Of a stretch of DNA of 64,000 nt, positions 19,311-30,367 are shown piece after piece (the first letter of the stretch is position 1; every line of letters begins with the position of its first letter). The position numbers and the translations under genes were made by a program. Under the pieces are notes generated by a model. It was not told the DNA's origin. It ran no database searches and worked only from the letters and a program-made list of their open reading frames with translations. The stretch comes from Kappaphycus alvarezii (Eukaryota > Rhodophyta > Florideophyceae > Gigartinales > Solieriaceae), in contig NADL03000645.1 of the NCBI GenBank assembly GCA_002205965.3, forward strand, positions 1,054,001 to 1,118,000. Direction: 5' to 3'.

Positions 19311-21344
19311 ATGCACACGCTTCTGCTACTTTTTTTCCTTTCCTCTGCTCTTTCCGCCTCCCTTCCTACTTCCTGCCATCTGTCCATCATTGGAGCGGGT
19401 ATTGGCGGCATTTACTCCGCCTGGCGACTAACTGTTGACACTTCAACTATCCCACCCGATCAAGTGTGCATTTTCGAAGCAAAGTCCCGCCCTGGAGGCC
19501 GCATTCTAACAGTCACTGATGTCCTCCCTTCCTTTCGAGACTTCACAGTCGACCTTGGCGCTTACAGGTAAGCTCTCAGACAATTGATTAATCTACCACA
19601 ATATACATCATTTTGCCCCTACCCGTTGTATTGATGTACCCCTGAATAAATCTCTCTAAAGAGCTGTCATTCTAACCTTCAACCTTGAATACGTCATGAA
19701 TCCACTCTCAGATTTGATCGCGTCGCCCATCGTCACATGCGCCTCCTTACGGAGAATGTTCTAGGTATTAAAACCCTCTGCTACACCGATCCTCTTCAAA
19801 CTGGAGAGGCAGAATGTGGCTCAACTTTGCGCCCAATTGTAGGCGTTCGCGGGGTTATTTTCGGCCTGACTACCGATGGATCAAACGCCGATACTTTCTT
19901 ATCTACCTTTAGGAAACGCATCCCGTTTCGGATCCCCAGGCGTTTTCAGTGGGGCCCTAGCAAACCGCTCGACGCTCCAAGAGATCCTTTCCAGCTTTTA
20001 GTGGGGCCGTCTGCAGTTGTTCAAGAAATAGCGCAACGCTGGGAGGAGCTGACGACTGCGACAAACTATGCCAAGGCTATGCGAATTGCAGATGAAATTA
20101 TTGCAGATTTGAGGAAAGGAATGTATCGTGGAGTGCCGTATTCGGACCTGAGTCTGTTACAGATGGCTGTTCGGGAAGGGTTGAAGCAGGAGGAACTGGC
20201 TCTGTTCTTTGACTCGTCGGCATCTATTGCCGGGCAATTTTACACAAGGATTAGTGTGCTGCAGCTCGGGAGTATTTTTGTACGTATTGAGGCTCTTGCC
20301 AGAGACACTTCGATTGGAGAGCCTCGCGCTGCGGTCACACCAGTAGAGGATAAAGATGGAGTGCCGCGTAGGGTGGGAATGAGACGCATTTTGGAGACTA
20401 TGTTGAATCAGTTGGTGGCAAGTGGGGTGAACGTTTACTACGACTCCAAAGTGGTTGGGATTCACCGGGTTCGTGAGGGCGAATCGCAGCTGGTTGTAAG
20501 GTTTGCGGGTGGCAGTTCCGTAACAAGTGAGAAGATTATCGCCAATATCGGAAAGCCTGACTTGATTGCGCTGGGGGTTGGATCGGAACCTCTTGTTGGC
20601 TCTTCTGAGGAATTCAGGAGGGCTGTAGAAAGGAATTATGTGGTAGGTCTATCTAAAACGTACTGCTTCTGGGAGGACGCATGGTGGCTGACGAAATTGA
20701 ATACGACCCTTGGTCAGTCCCGCTCGGCAGACACGAACATACACTCTGTGAGATACCATGATGGAGATGTTGTGTGTGAGGATCGGGAAGCGTTGAAGAA
20801 ATGTCGTGGCGCATTGCTTGTATCCTACAGTGCTGGAGATCCGTCAGGGGCGTGTTCTGCGATTCATGCGCACGTGCATAACGAACTAGGATACACTCCA
20901 TTGACAAACACGGACAATGTGAGGAAATACATTCCTGGGAATATGACGGGGGTGGAGAAATTGTATTTTGATGGCCTCGTGAAAGAGTTGCGGCGGGTTC
21001 ACAGAACTTCGTTGAAAGAACTGGGGTTTGATGCGAAGGAAGCTATTGGTGCTCCTGCGGGATGTGTGTTGGGGGATTGGAGCGATGTAGGGATTCATTT
21101 TCAAATGGGCCCTGGAACGGGGAACCTGAATGTTTACAAATTGTATACAAGGCCGGTTAAGGATTTGAATCTTTCCCTTGTGAACGAGGCGTGGGGCTAT
21201 GACCAAGGGTGGGCGGAAGGGAGCTTACACAGCGCCGAACGGGCCTTGTTCCACCAATATGACTTACCTAGGCCTGTATGGATGGACGAGGCGTTCCACA
21301 ATTCGATAATAATCAACTTTAATCTTGGAGAAAACACAGATTGA
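19311..21344 (+). CDS. Secreted FAD-dependent amine oxidase (L-amino-acid-oxidase-like), two exons
   Basis: Exon 1 is 19311-19567 and exon 2 is 19712-21344, giving 629 aa. The family oxidises amines or amino acids to the imine with release of H2O2. Residues 1-16 form a hydrophobic signal peptide (MHTLLLLFFLSSALSA). The FAD dinucleotide motif IIGAGIGGIYSAWRL follows at about 25-39, then the Glu-containing IFEAKSRPGGRI and DLGAYRFD. The C-terminal flavin segment NEAWGYDQGWAEGSLHSAE lies near residues 580-600. The ORF is complete and undamaged, unlike nearly everything else here. Secreted oxidases of this type are known from red algae, where H2O2 production is thought to be defensive. Exact substrate cannot be read from sequence. 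Confidence 0.9.
19568..19711 (+). other. Spliceosomal intron of the amine oxidase gene
   Basis: 144 bp, donor GTAAGC, acceptor CTCTCAG. It interrupts an Arg codon (AG|A) so that GAYR joins in frame to FDRVAHRH, continuing the flavoprotein motif. It contains in-frame stops. It is the only intron in the window with both splice sites and reading frame supported. Confidence 0.9.
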
Positions 21345-21739
21345 GGTTGATCATAAATGAGAGTGGAGTGTTTGCGACGATTACTAGCAATGAGATTGCA
21401 GGAATCGCGTTTTTCATAGACACACGGTAGGGGGGAACATTGGGTGCCTTACGGTACAGATGAGAGATTTAAAAGGGCTAGTGGCCGAGACGTGATAGGG
21501 GAAGGCCTGTGTCTTGTAGCGTACGTACAGTACGGTGACAAGCAGACAACCAACCTTACAAGACTGGCATTGAAACTTGTCATGTGTGCACGGAGTAGAG
21601 CACGCGCCATTATTTTGTATTACAGTTCAAGCTGAAGGCTGATTTGGGGTAAACAAGTTTACAGTATTTGGGGCACAATTATTGAGTTGGCTTTCACTTT
21701 TTTCTAAAGTACTGTAGTACCGCACTGTACTGTACCACG
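21345..21739. other. Intergenic between amine oxidase and the retroelement cluster
   Basis: 3' flank of the amine oxidase gene. No gene supported. It ends with gtactgtag...gcactgtactgtacc (21710-21735), just where composition switches to GC-rich non-LTR element sequence. Confidence 0.5.
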
Positions 21740-24700
21740 CCGCGCCTTTTCCAGCTGCAACGCGTTCAATCCCTCCCCGCCCTTCCCGCCCCCTACCCGG
21801 CCCCCGACAGTCCCCCGACCTAACACTACGGTCCCCGTGCTCTTCTCCGTCCGTGACCAAACGCCGTTGCTCGGCCAACTGACGAGGCCCGGCCCTGCCG
21901 CCGAGTTCCTCATGGTGCCCACCGCACCCACGGCCGTTCTCCCCACGACCGTCTCAGCCTCGGCGCCGCAGGGTCATGAGTCCGCCACGACTTCCACCAT
22001 GCAAGGTGCAGCAGAGCCTTCCCATCGGTCAAGTGGACTGTCGGCCTAGTTCCCTTCCTCACCACCATGGAGTACAACCGCCTCCCGCCACCACCGCTTA
22101 TCACCGAGGCAGGTCTGGAACATGCGGTCCGCGGCATCCTGCGGGACACCACCGCTGGTTCCACACCCTGGTCAAGACTCGCGTCAGGCCTGAAGCCGGC
22201 GTGATCGGTCTTGTTGTCCTGGCGCAGCTCGTTGTCCGACTCGCACGTGGGGATCTATCGGACTCTGATCTCTACCTTGTGGCGGCGGTGACGCTCCTCC
22301 TTCTCCAGCCGACCCCCGACAAGTTTCCGCCCAGAGCCATCGGGTCTGTCCGACGCCGTATAGGGGGAAAAGGTTTGGGTGGTTTTACTGTTGGAAGATA
22401 TATTCGATCTATCCTATACGCCGTATAGTGACCAAGGCGCTGCTCCCTGCTGCCACAGCCGATACACACTCGTTCCTAGCCCCGAATCAGACTGCCAATG
22501 CTGTTAAAGCCGGGTTGGACTCTATTGTCCATGACACCCGCACGACGACACTGCGTAGCTTTTCCGCAACCCCCAATGTCGCCAAGGTCCTCATTGACGC
22601 CCACAACGCCTTAAATCGTGGTGATCGACAGTCCATGCTTGACCACCTCCCACTGTTCGCCCCTACTCGCTGGCCCGTTTCGCCAACATGATCTACGGTC
22701 GCATACAACCGCCGTTACTCATCCCGAACCGGGATCGCACCGTCATACCAAGTGCCCGGGGCGCCCAGCAGGGTAATCCGGCCAGCATGCTCTTGTTCTC
22801 GCTCATAATCCATCGCGTCATCCATCGGGTGGCGGAGATCCCCAGCATTGCTCTCTGCCAGTTCTACGCGGATGACAGCACGCTGGTTGAGACCCTCGGC
22901 GGTCTCCGGTAAGCGCTCCGGCTCCTCGCCCGATACGGCCTCGCGCTTAGCTTCGACGTCAATCCGCAGAGGACACGGATCTTTTGGCCTCACGTCAGGT
23001 CTCCGGGTAGAGCAGGCTTCATAGCGAATTTCCCTCTTGCCAAATGCTCGCGGGATGGCTTTCCGCTACACGGCGCCCCCATCGGCAACAAGGCCTTCAC
23101 CGAGAGTTTGCTACTGTCCAAGGTAGCGCAGTGCCGCCGCACTCTCGACCACCTCCTGCTGGTGCGCGACTCTCGCGCCCGGTTCCACATGCACCGGATA
23201 TGTGCCTCCGCATACCTTCTAACGCGTACATTCAAGCTCTCTGATCCGCGCCTAGCCAAGTCCGCTGCTGAGGAGTTTAACGACCTGCAACGGTCGTCAC
23301 GGAAAGCTACAAGTCATCACCCTCATGGACCGGGCGTGGGACCAAGTCTGCCTCCCCATGCACCTCGGCGGCCGAGGCTTTGACAACATCGCCCCGTTCC
23401 TCCACGGCGCAGCCACCGCCCGCATTATCGATGCGGCGCCAGCACTGCAGCGGACTTACGTCTACGTCGCGCCGCCTGCCTGTGCACTAGCTTCCGCTCG
23501 TTTCCGCGGAGATCGCATCGCGAAACGGTGGAGCAGGGACCTAGCCTGCGCAAGGCTAGGTCCCTGCTCCGCCGTTTTGCCCTGTTCATCCCCGGGCTCG
23601 TCGACCTTGCGACCCTTGGGCCTACCATTCTAGCTGCTTCACCCACCAACACTCTAACCCTTCTCATACGGGTGCGGCAACATTGGCACGACCATGCTAA
23701 TGAACTCCTGACACGCCTATCTTCACGTTTCGACCTTGATGTTTGAGTCCCTAGGCGCCCCTTCCCCCGGTACCATAGCTTTCATTGAGGAGTTAGTTCT
23801 GCGGATCGCGTCCAAATGCCACTCTGCACCCGGTGTTATCCGCCGCCGTATCTACCAGCGACTGAGATGCACCCTATGGTCATCCATTGCCCCAGCCATC
23901 CTCTCACTGGCCCCCACGCGCATGGACGACGAGGTACATCCGGTTAGGTCTTAGCCGCATGTTTAGACCGCGCCCAGTCCTCAGTAGATACTGAATGCAT
24001 TAAACTTCTTTCTTTCTCCTCCTCTGCATGGGCCCAGTTCTGCACAATTCCCGATGCCCGCATCGGCTTCCACCATGTCACCTCGGTCTGCAGCGTTCAA
24101 TAAATATTCCTCCTGGTGCCTCCGGATTTTTGACCTCCGCTTGTGATCCAGTTTGATGCCTCCAGACGAAAAACCATGCCCGTCTAAATCACGTCCCGCT
24201 CACACCGTCCACTCGCTCTGGGGTCTCACTCCCCATCCGATTCGGTAGGCCTGGATTTTATGCACTGACCAGCATCATCATTGCTCACAACCCCGTTCGG
24301 AATCTCCTGACCAGACATGTGTTCAAGCCCGTCGGTCTCGCCAAGCAGGAAGTTCCCTTCCTGCTGGTTGGCACCGATTGCTCCGCCGATAACTCCCTAC
24401 AACCCAGCCCCGCTGTTCATGGCTTTCCGTCGGACAAGTCCACTGCAAACTACATGACGGTACACCCCACTCATGTCTCTTCCTCGATCCGACATGCCAC
24501 CGACAAGCATGCTGCCGCTGCTGAACTCGCTGATGCAGCTAAACTGAAGAAGTTCCTGCGGAGTGCGCGTGACGTACTCCATCCCGAGGATTCCGACCCG
24601 TCCCTCCATGTCCCGTGGCATTTGGTCCCGCTCTCATTTCGACACCCTTATTGTGCTTTCGGCGCGCTCTCAACGCGTCCTCGATGACCATACTGTACGG

Positions 24701-24870
24701 ATCTTGCTTCGCTCTGCCGCCTTTACTCTATCGTCAAGGCACAACTGCCGTAATGGATATTTTTTGCTAACTCGTACAGGGTCGCCGTTGCTCTCCTCAC
24801 TCGCATGGCGTGTCACAGCGAGGAGTGGTGTTCAGCATGGTCAGCGTGTACACCCTGGTATGGATCAGTA
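21740..24870 (+). mobile_element. Non-LTR retroelement copy A (RT plus nuclease-like tail), degenerate
   Basis: A GC-rich block in a more AT-rich setting. Reverse-transcriptase motifs appear in several frames: VVRLARGDLSDSDLYLV (~22220-22270), LAPNQTANAVKAG and KVLIDAHNALNRGDRQ (~22480-22635), GAQQGNPASMLLFSLIIH (~22760-22810) and QFYADDSTLV (~22860-22890, YADD catalytic). Downstream are GAPIGNKAFTESLLLSK and LPMHLGGRGF blocks (~23075-23385). The C-terminal domain (24270-24690) has HNPVRNLLTRH, EVPFLLVGTD, MTVHPTHVSS and AAAAELADAAKLKKF, typical of the tail that follows such RTs. The element type is inferred from domain order. No target duplication or poly(A) was found, and many stops and shifts make it a pseudo-element. 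Confidence 0.8.
23523..23577. repeat. Quasi-palindrome in non-LTR copy A
   Basis: Arms 23523-23546 and 23554-23577 (24 bp each, one mismatch) flank a 7-base loop; the core is gagcagggacctagcc. It lies within former coding sequence between the RT and the nuclease-like domain. Confidence 0.9.
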
Positions 24871-25092
24871 ATGCGACTATCCCCAACTCCATAAAGTAAA
24901 AAGTCAAGACAACCTACCAGCTTGTAGAGAGGACGTCAGCTAGATTAAGCCGCATTGGAGATCACTGCCGAAGCATAGTGTTGCTGCTAACGTATACCTT
25001 GCAATTTCGAAATCTGTTCCCTTGCGCGCTTGACGACAGTTTTCGCGAGCCCCTTGAAGATGAAGAATGCCATAGATATAGCATCCAAGCAT

Positions 25093-25284
25093 TCAGATTG
25101 AGACAGAACTAACTCGTTTTCCTTGCAGTTCAGTAAGAATTGCGTGGTATTTTCGCTCCCTTTCCGCGTGGGCTGCGTTGAGGGTCGTGAGCGGGTTGAA
25201 CGTCTTGACTCTGGCTTGGAGAGGGAAAAAGTTGACCAAGGTTACGTCAAAACAGTCCGTGCCACCGGCAGCTCCCATCGCCAT
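25093..25284 (-). pseudogene. Nuclease-like tail fragment of the non-LTR family (minus copy)
   Basis: The 63-codon frame reads GGTDCFDVTLVNFFPLQ then AAHAERERKYHAILTEL. This FDVT.VN plus A..AER.KY pattern is the conserved core and following helix of the C-terminal domain seen in copies A and B. It is followed by TAG and truncated upstream. It lies head-to-head with the plus-strand fragment at 25400-25607. Confidence 0.65.
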
Positions 25285-25415
25285 TATGTCCGGTCTTGTC
25301 CTGTGCTACCATCTTCGAAATTGGTACGCGGGACAGGAAAGTTTATAACTTCAAAGTTTGTACCTTCGAAGTTGCCAACACAGCACAAGACCGGACATAA
25401 GGGCGATGAGAGCTG
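25280..25415. repeat. Inverted repeat joining two nuclease-tail fragments
   Basis: The sequence cacaagaccggacataagggcgatg (25385-25409) recurs inverted at about 25264-25305 (catcgccattatgtccggtcttgtcctgtg). The symmetry continues outward through both FDVT coding cores. The centre (~25340-25350) is spanned by AT-richer aaagtttataacttcaaag. The two fragments thus form one large imperfect palindrome of several hundred bases. Confidence 0.75.
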
Positions 25416-25607
25416 TCGGTGGCAGGGACTTTTTCGACGTAACCTTCGTTAACCCTCCAGCCCCTTCCATGCCAGAGAGAAGTTGAACCCACTTACGAGG
25501 CTCCAGCCTACGCAGAGAAGCGCAAATACAAAGAGTTTCTTGCTGAATTGCCAGGGAAAAGCGAGCTAGTTCCTGTCCCCATCTCAATGCTCGGAGGCTG
25601 TTAGCCT
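25400..25607 (+). pseudogene. Nuclease-like tail fragment of the non-LTR family (plus copy)
   Basis: The reading GRDFFDVTFVNPPAPSMPE (~25417-25473) is followed, after one frameshift, by APAYAEKRKYKEFLAELPG and a stop after MLGGC. It represents the last ~65 residues of the element protein, and copy B begins 28 bp later. Either this is the 3' end of an earlier element into which copy B inserted, or a rearranged tail of the same family. Confidence 0.65.
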
Positions 25608-25635
25608 GCCCCCAATATTCGGCGGCTGTAGGTTT

Positions 25636-27823
25636 TTGACTAACACAAGACTTGGAGGAAGACATGGTGAGAGGTGCTGCGGCCTACATGCCCTGACAAA
25701 GTTCCTTAACCTTTGCTTGAACGGCGATTTACCGGCCGCGTGCCGCCCGCATTTCTGCGGAGGCCGTCTTACTGCGCTGCCGAAGCCAAACGGGGGAATC
25801 CGTCCGATCGCGGTTGGGCTTCTCTACGAACGCCTAATTTCTAAGCTCGCGGCACACAAAGCCACCCCCGCCCTCCGCTCCTACCTTCTGCCCCATCAGG
25901 TTGGGGTAGGCGTCAAGAACGGCACCGATGCAATAATTCATTCTGTGCGTCGTCTTTCCCAGAGATTCGAGTTCCACGATCAAGTCTTGGTCCAGATCGA
26001 CGCTCGCAACGCTTTCAATTGCATTTCCCGCCAGCGTATTCTGGAAGCCGTACAAACGCATGCCCCAGGCCTCGCACAGTGGGTACACTCTTTTCAAGAT
26101 GCTCCTACAGAGCTTGCTTTCGGACCCTACTATGTCCGTAGTTCAGAGGGCACTCAGCAAGGTGATCCCTTCGGTCCCTTGCTCTTTGCCCTGGCTCTCC
26201 ATCCTCTCTTGCTATCGTTACAGGGGAAGTTCTCACCTGCCCTTAAAGCTTGGTACGCTGATGACGGTAACATTGTTATGCCTCGGTCCCAAGCCGCCGC
26301 CGCCATCCGTTTCATCCAGCTTGGAGGAGGTCCACTCGGGTTCCAGCTCAACGTTGAAAAGACCCAAGTTTACGGCTTCGCCCCTTCCCACCCCCTTCGC
26401 CACTTCCCTGTCCCTTTTCTACCCTCCCTGGTTTCATCGTGCTGGGATCTCCGATTGGCTCGGGCCTTTTTGTTTCCCAATTTTCGCAGGCCGCCAAACC
26501 GCAGTTGGCGGTATCTTCCAAGCCCTTCGAGACTTGGATGATGCTCAATTGGCTTTCCACTTACACCGCTTCTGTGCGAACGCCTCCAAGGTCATGCACT
26601 TGCTACGTACGCTTCCCTCCACTCAATCTGCGGTACTCACCGCCAGCTTCGATCAGAAGCAGAGGGAAGCGTTCTACCAATTGCAGTTGCCCTGCCCGGA
26701 TCGAGCCTGGCTCCAGGCCTCTCTCCCCTTCTCAATGGGCGGTCTCGGTCTCCTGCAAACTTCAGACATTACAGATGCTGCGTAAGCATGCTTATGCAGC
26801 ATCTGTAATTGATTCTTTTGGACTTATCTCCGACCTGCTGACTCTTTCCCAGGACCGCCACCTGGAAGAGATCCCTCGGTCCGCCATCTCGCTCTTATCC
26901 TCCCGCCACCCGCAGCTGTCTTCGTCGCTTACAGCTACGGCTCTTTTCGAGCGTTGTTCATCGCCGGTCCCGGCGAAAGGCTCCAGTCTGCGATCACAAC
27001 TGAATTTATGCTATCGAAGTCTGATAGGTTGTTCTTGTCCGTGGCAGCACAAGACCGAGCACGGCTCCTCTCCGTGCGCACATCCTCCACCTCATCTGTT
27101 TTCTCTTCGCTTCCTCACCCCCACCGCGGTACGTACATGTCCTCTTCTGCGTGGAAAGTCGCTCTGGCTCTCCGTCTCGGCATCGCGCTATTCCCTGGAT
27201 CTACTCGCTGTCCGGTCTGCTCCCGGGGCTCGGCCGACATCGCACCCGTCTTAGATCCAAGCGGTCAACACGCGGTGACCTGCAAATACGAAGACCGAAT
27301 GACTCCTCGACATCACGTCCTCCGCAGCGTTCTTGCCCGCTACTGTAAGGAAATTGGGATCGTCGCCCTCGTCGAGCACCGGCTCCTCTACCAGGTTCCC
27401 AACTCGTCTGGGCATTCGGAGTCCCCCGCGTTACGAATGCACATTTACATACCCGCTGCATACGGGCTTCACAGTACCGATATCGCCGTTGACGTTACTG
27501 TTGCCCACACCTCCGCACGCCGCCACATCTCGCCAAGTACGGTCACCGCAGGCGCTGCCGCGACACTCGCCGAGCGCGAGAAACATCGTCAGTACGGCAC
27601 TTACTGCAACCCAAACAATATCCTCCTCTCCCCGTCGGGATTGATATCTATGGCGCCTTGGGCGATGACGTCAAAGGTTTTTTCCGCCGCCTTGCTTCCT
27701 TCGCTGCTTCCCGTCGTGGTTCCTCCCCTCAACAGGAGCTCCGCGACTTCGTTTCCCGTTTTGCGTTTAGTCTCCAAGTAATGCAGGCGCGACAGGTTTC
27801 CCCCCGCCGCTCGCATCCGTAGT
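25636..27823 (+). mobile_element. Non-LTR retroelement copy B (RT plus zinc/nuclease-like tail), 5'-truncated
   Basis: RT is open from 25636 to about 26430. Motifs: RLTALPKPNGGIRPIAVG, QVGVGVKNGTDAIIHSVRR, VLVQIDARNAFNCISRQ, SEGTQQGDPFGPLLFALALH and KAWYADDGNIV (catalytic YADD, ~26249-26280). After a shift near 26430, SPIGSG, LPFSMGGLGLL and a helical thumb-like region follow. From 26954 a 275-codon frame carries CPVCSRG...DPSGQHAVTC (a CCHC-like finger), RHHVLRSVLARYC, then STDIAVDVTVAHTSA and AAATLAEREKHRQYGTYC. The final segment (GALGDDVKGFFRRLASF) is in another frame, ending at TAG 27823. The domain order matches site-specific-nuclease-type retroelements. It is defective here through the 5' truncation and shifts. 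Confidence 0.85.
26768..26809. repeat. Near-perfect palindrome in copy B coding region
   Basis: attacagatgctgc (26768-26781) and its exact reverse complement (26796-26809) flank gtaagcatgcttat, itself palindromic except for its outermost bases. It sits right after LPFSMGGLGLLQ.SDITDAA and creates a stop in that frame; protein similarity resumes directly after it. Confidence 0.92.
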
Positions 27824-29637
27824 TAATTTATGAATACCCTCCGCGCGCTTCTGTGCAACAATGTACAACCCATGTAGATTTGCCACCACGTGGACAGTGT
27901 GGGGTAGTTTAATTTCGAAATGGCCGACAGGCCCCCATTCTTTCTCAAATTCAAATTTTCAAAAGAAACGAAGTTTCCAAATTTTGTGTTGAGGCAAAAG
28001 GTAATGGAGTACAAATTAAATTATTATTATACTGTAAGCTTATTACTTTCGGGGACGCGCTGCCGTTCAACTGGCATCACTGCGACAGATCGCCAGAGAA
28101 ACAAAAACTGCCCTATGGGCTTATGATAACATTGCACGTACATAGGCGACGAGCAGGAATCGCCAGATCGGTGAGAAATTTGCCAACAGAGTTCGCACTG
28201 TTAAATCTTCAAGTACAGTATATTCCCCTCCGGCACATTGCTCTCTCTACTGATCATTACATCTGCACACTCCGACCAAGCATTAAAGCAATAAATTTCA
28301 TCTCCTTCGCGAGCAATCGGATTCCACTATTGCACCGCTGATTACGCAGACACGCCACCTTTACCCCTCGAAGGGTACTTGGAGAACAGCATGTGAACTA
28401 ATCTTGTACCCTTAGTAGATATCATATTGCAGCATTTGCATTTGTATCCCGGTACAGTACCACATATTATACATCGCAATTACTTGCTATTTGCAGTGCA
28501 GATTGGCGTAGAGTCTGCTCAAGTCGAGATGCAATCGAACATTCTACAGGTATCGTAGTGGACACCACAATTCCCCCAAAGTTCAAATTGCTCTTTTTTC
28601 GTATAAAGGGATAGGCTGATTTGCATTTGGCTGCCATAACGGCCAGTTTCAGCTCCGAGTAGATCTGTCATTGTCTGGTACAATCAACATGCTTTGAACG
28701 GCACTCTTAGCTGCAGATTCTTGGCAAACCGACCGCAACTCTGGCAATTACAGGAGCCATCGGTACTGTTGCACTCAAGGTACAGTGTTTTGAGTTCTGT
28801 ATGATACTTCTAATTACACTTGTTGATCCTTTGCTTCATTCACAGGATATTCCGGCCACAACCGACCATATCTTTCAAATATTAAATCACCCCACATTTT
28901 CCCCCAGAGTTCAAGTGTACAGTAGTCAGCATAAGTAGATAGGTAGATTTCCAAGCCCATGACTCCTGTGATTATTTTATGATTCCTCTGAATCAGAAAT
29001 GATGTCTGACATTGTTGCTGGCAGCAGTATTTCCCATGGTGTTTGAATTGTTATGAATGATAGATCTTGCGAGAGCTGTAGGAGCACAAAGAAGGGTCGA
29101 TCAGAGAGCTTTACGGGTTTGAATACTCAGTGATACGCACTAACCGTAAAGCCTCCTGATGTCCATAGATATACTCAGGATAGCTACCCTTTTCGAAAAA
29201 TCAACAGATGCAAATCCGCAGTCCAAAAAACTAATTGTTGCAAGTCTACAAATTTGGTTGAATCGAATGAAGTAGATCTGAGACCTTAAGGGGAAGCCTT
29301 GAAAATATACACCGTATTGTACAGTACTGTGCTACGAATTTGGCATTAAGGTGCGCAGGTCATCTCGCTTAGTCTCCCTAATGCAGTCCGTTTCAGGGTT
29401 GGAGATGGCCATACGATTGACTTGCCGCTAATCAACTCAACCGTGGGTGGATACAGCCTGCTTGTGATCAATACGGTAGCCCTCGCAAATGATGTTGGGA
29501 TCCATTACTTGTTTTGGCCATTTGCAGAGAACCGATTGGCGCTCCACATAGTGATTTGCGTGCTTTTCATTTCGAAACCCTATGTTGAGTACGCTACTAT
29601 TTGCCAGCCAACAATGAGATATTGTAGATTCTGCGAG
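27824..29637. other. Intergenic, no supported gene
   Basis: No coding motif found. Several gtacagta words occur (28214, 28453, 28918, 29315). A 9-bp inverted repeat gctttacgg...ccgtaaagc lies at 29110-29153. The right end provides the promoter of the cysteine-rich protein gene. Confidence 0.5.
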
Positions 29638-29646
29638 TATATAAAG
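29638..29646 (+). promoter_or_regulatory. TATA box of the cysteine-rich secreted protein gene
   Basis: TATATAAAG, 83 bp upstream of the ATG at 29729. A start site about 30 bp downstream would leave a ~55-nt leader without an upstream ATG. Confidence 0.65.
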
Positions 29647-29728
29647 CCAAGGCAATTCTTTGTACCTCGGCAAACCTTGTGAGGCATTCCGAAAAGGTAC
29701 CATCACATTTGTCAGCCACGTTTGAAAT

Positions 29729-30367
29729 ATGCGTCTTTTTTTCTTCACCACACTCCTCTTGGCGCTGGCCGTCGCGCTTGGGCAGAGAGTTCCGGCAAAA
29801 TGCAGAGGTAATATTAGTCCTTTAGATCGCCCAACATGTTGCATTGAGTTCTCCGTTGGTTGTCTGAGGAGGTCCGAAAGTTGTTCAACAACTGCAGCGC
29901 TATTATTCCGACCAACACCGTGTGCCGACGGATTGACTTGTGTCATAACTGACTTTGGATTTCTGCCGCTGGACATACCATCCCGTGGTCAGTGCAGAAG
30001 GTTGAGGGGGCGAGTACCGAGATGTTCTGTCCCCTTTTGCACCCGGAATGGTCCGGGTGGAGTGTGCCGAATCGATGGGGAGACAACCATTTGCAAGGCT
30101 TGGGCGACTCGGCGGGGCGTCGTGGGAACTCCACCGGATTGCAATTTCGCATGTACATTGCAGTTCTGTCCGCGTTTCTTAGGCAGTGACGGGATGCTGT
30201 ATTGTACATTATGTCAACTGAGAGGTGCCAGCTGTGGATCAAATTTCATGATTTCTGGACCAGTGGCAGTTAACCCTTGTCGTAGGGTTGGGCGCAGCAG
30301 GCGCATTAGAAGGCGATTCAGGCAAGTTTGTTGTGAGAAAGCAGGGATTGGTTGTGATGATATCTAG
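29729..30367 (+). CDS. Secreted cysteine-rich protein with Kazal-like segment
   Basis: Intact 212-aa frame, no intron needed. Residues 1-18 are a clear signal peptide (MRLFFFTTLLLALAVALG). The mature part has about 24 cysteines. A CADGLTCV motif near residue 70 resembles the GL-C motif of IGFBP/follistatin-type modules. Near residues 135-165, CPRFLGSDGMLYCTLCQLRGASC fits the Kazal pattern (C...GSDG..Y...C.L..A.C) with irregular spacing. Kazal modules usually inhibit serine proteases, so an extracellular inhibitor or cell-wall protein is a reasonable guess. The assignment is by motif only. The C-terminus is Arg-rich (GRSRRIRRRFRQ) before two final Cys-containing turns. Confidence 0.75.
   Translation: MRLFFFTTLLLALAVALGQRVPAKCRGNISPLDRPTCCIEFSVGCLRRSESCSTTAALLFRPTPCADGLTCVITDFGFLPLDIPSRGQCRRLRGRVPRCSVPFCTRNGPGGVCRIDGETTICKAWATRRGVVGTPPDCNFACTLQFCPRFLGSDGMLYCTLCQLRGASCGSNFMISGPVAVNPCRRVGRSRRIRRRFRQVCCEKAGIGCDDI

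Noticed and set aside
19096-19431. Plus frame of 111 codons overlapping the amine oxidase start
   Set aside because: It is out of frame with the flavoprotein and is explained by pyrimidine-rich promoter sequence.
20157-21206. Minus-strand frames within the amine oxidase gene
   Set aside because: Shadows of the real plus-strand coding sequence.
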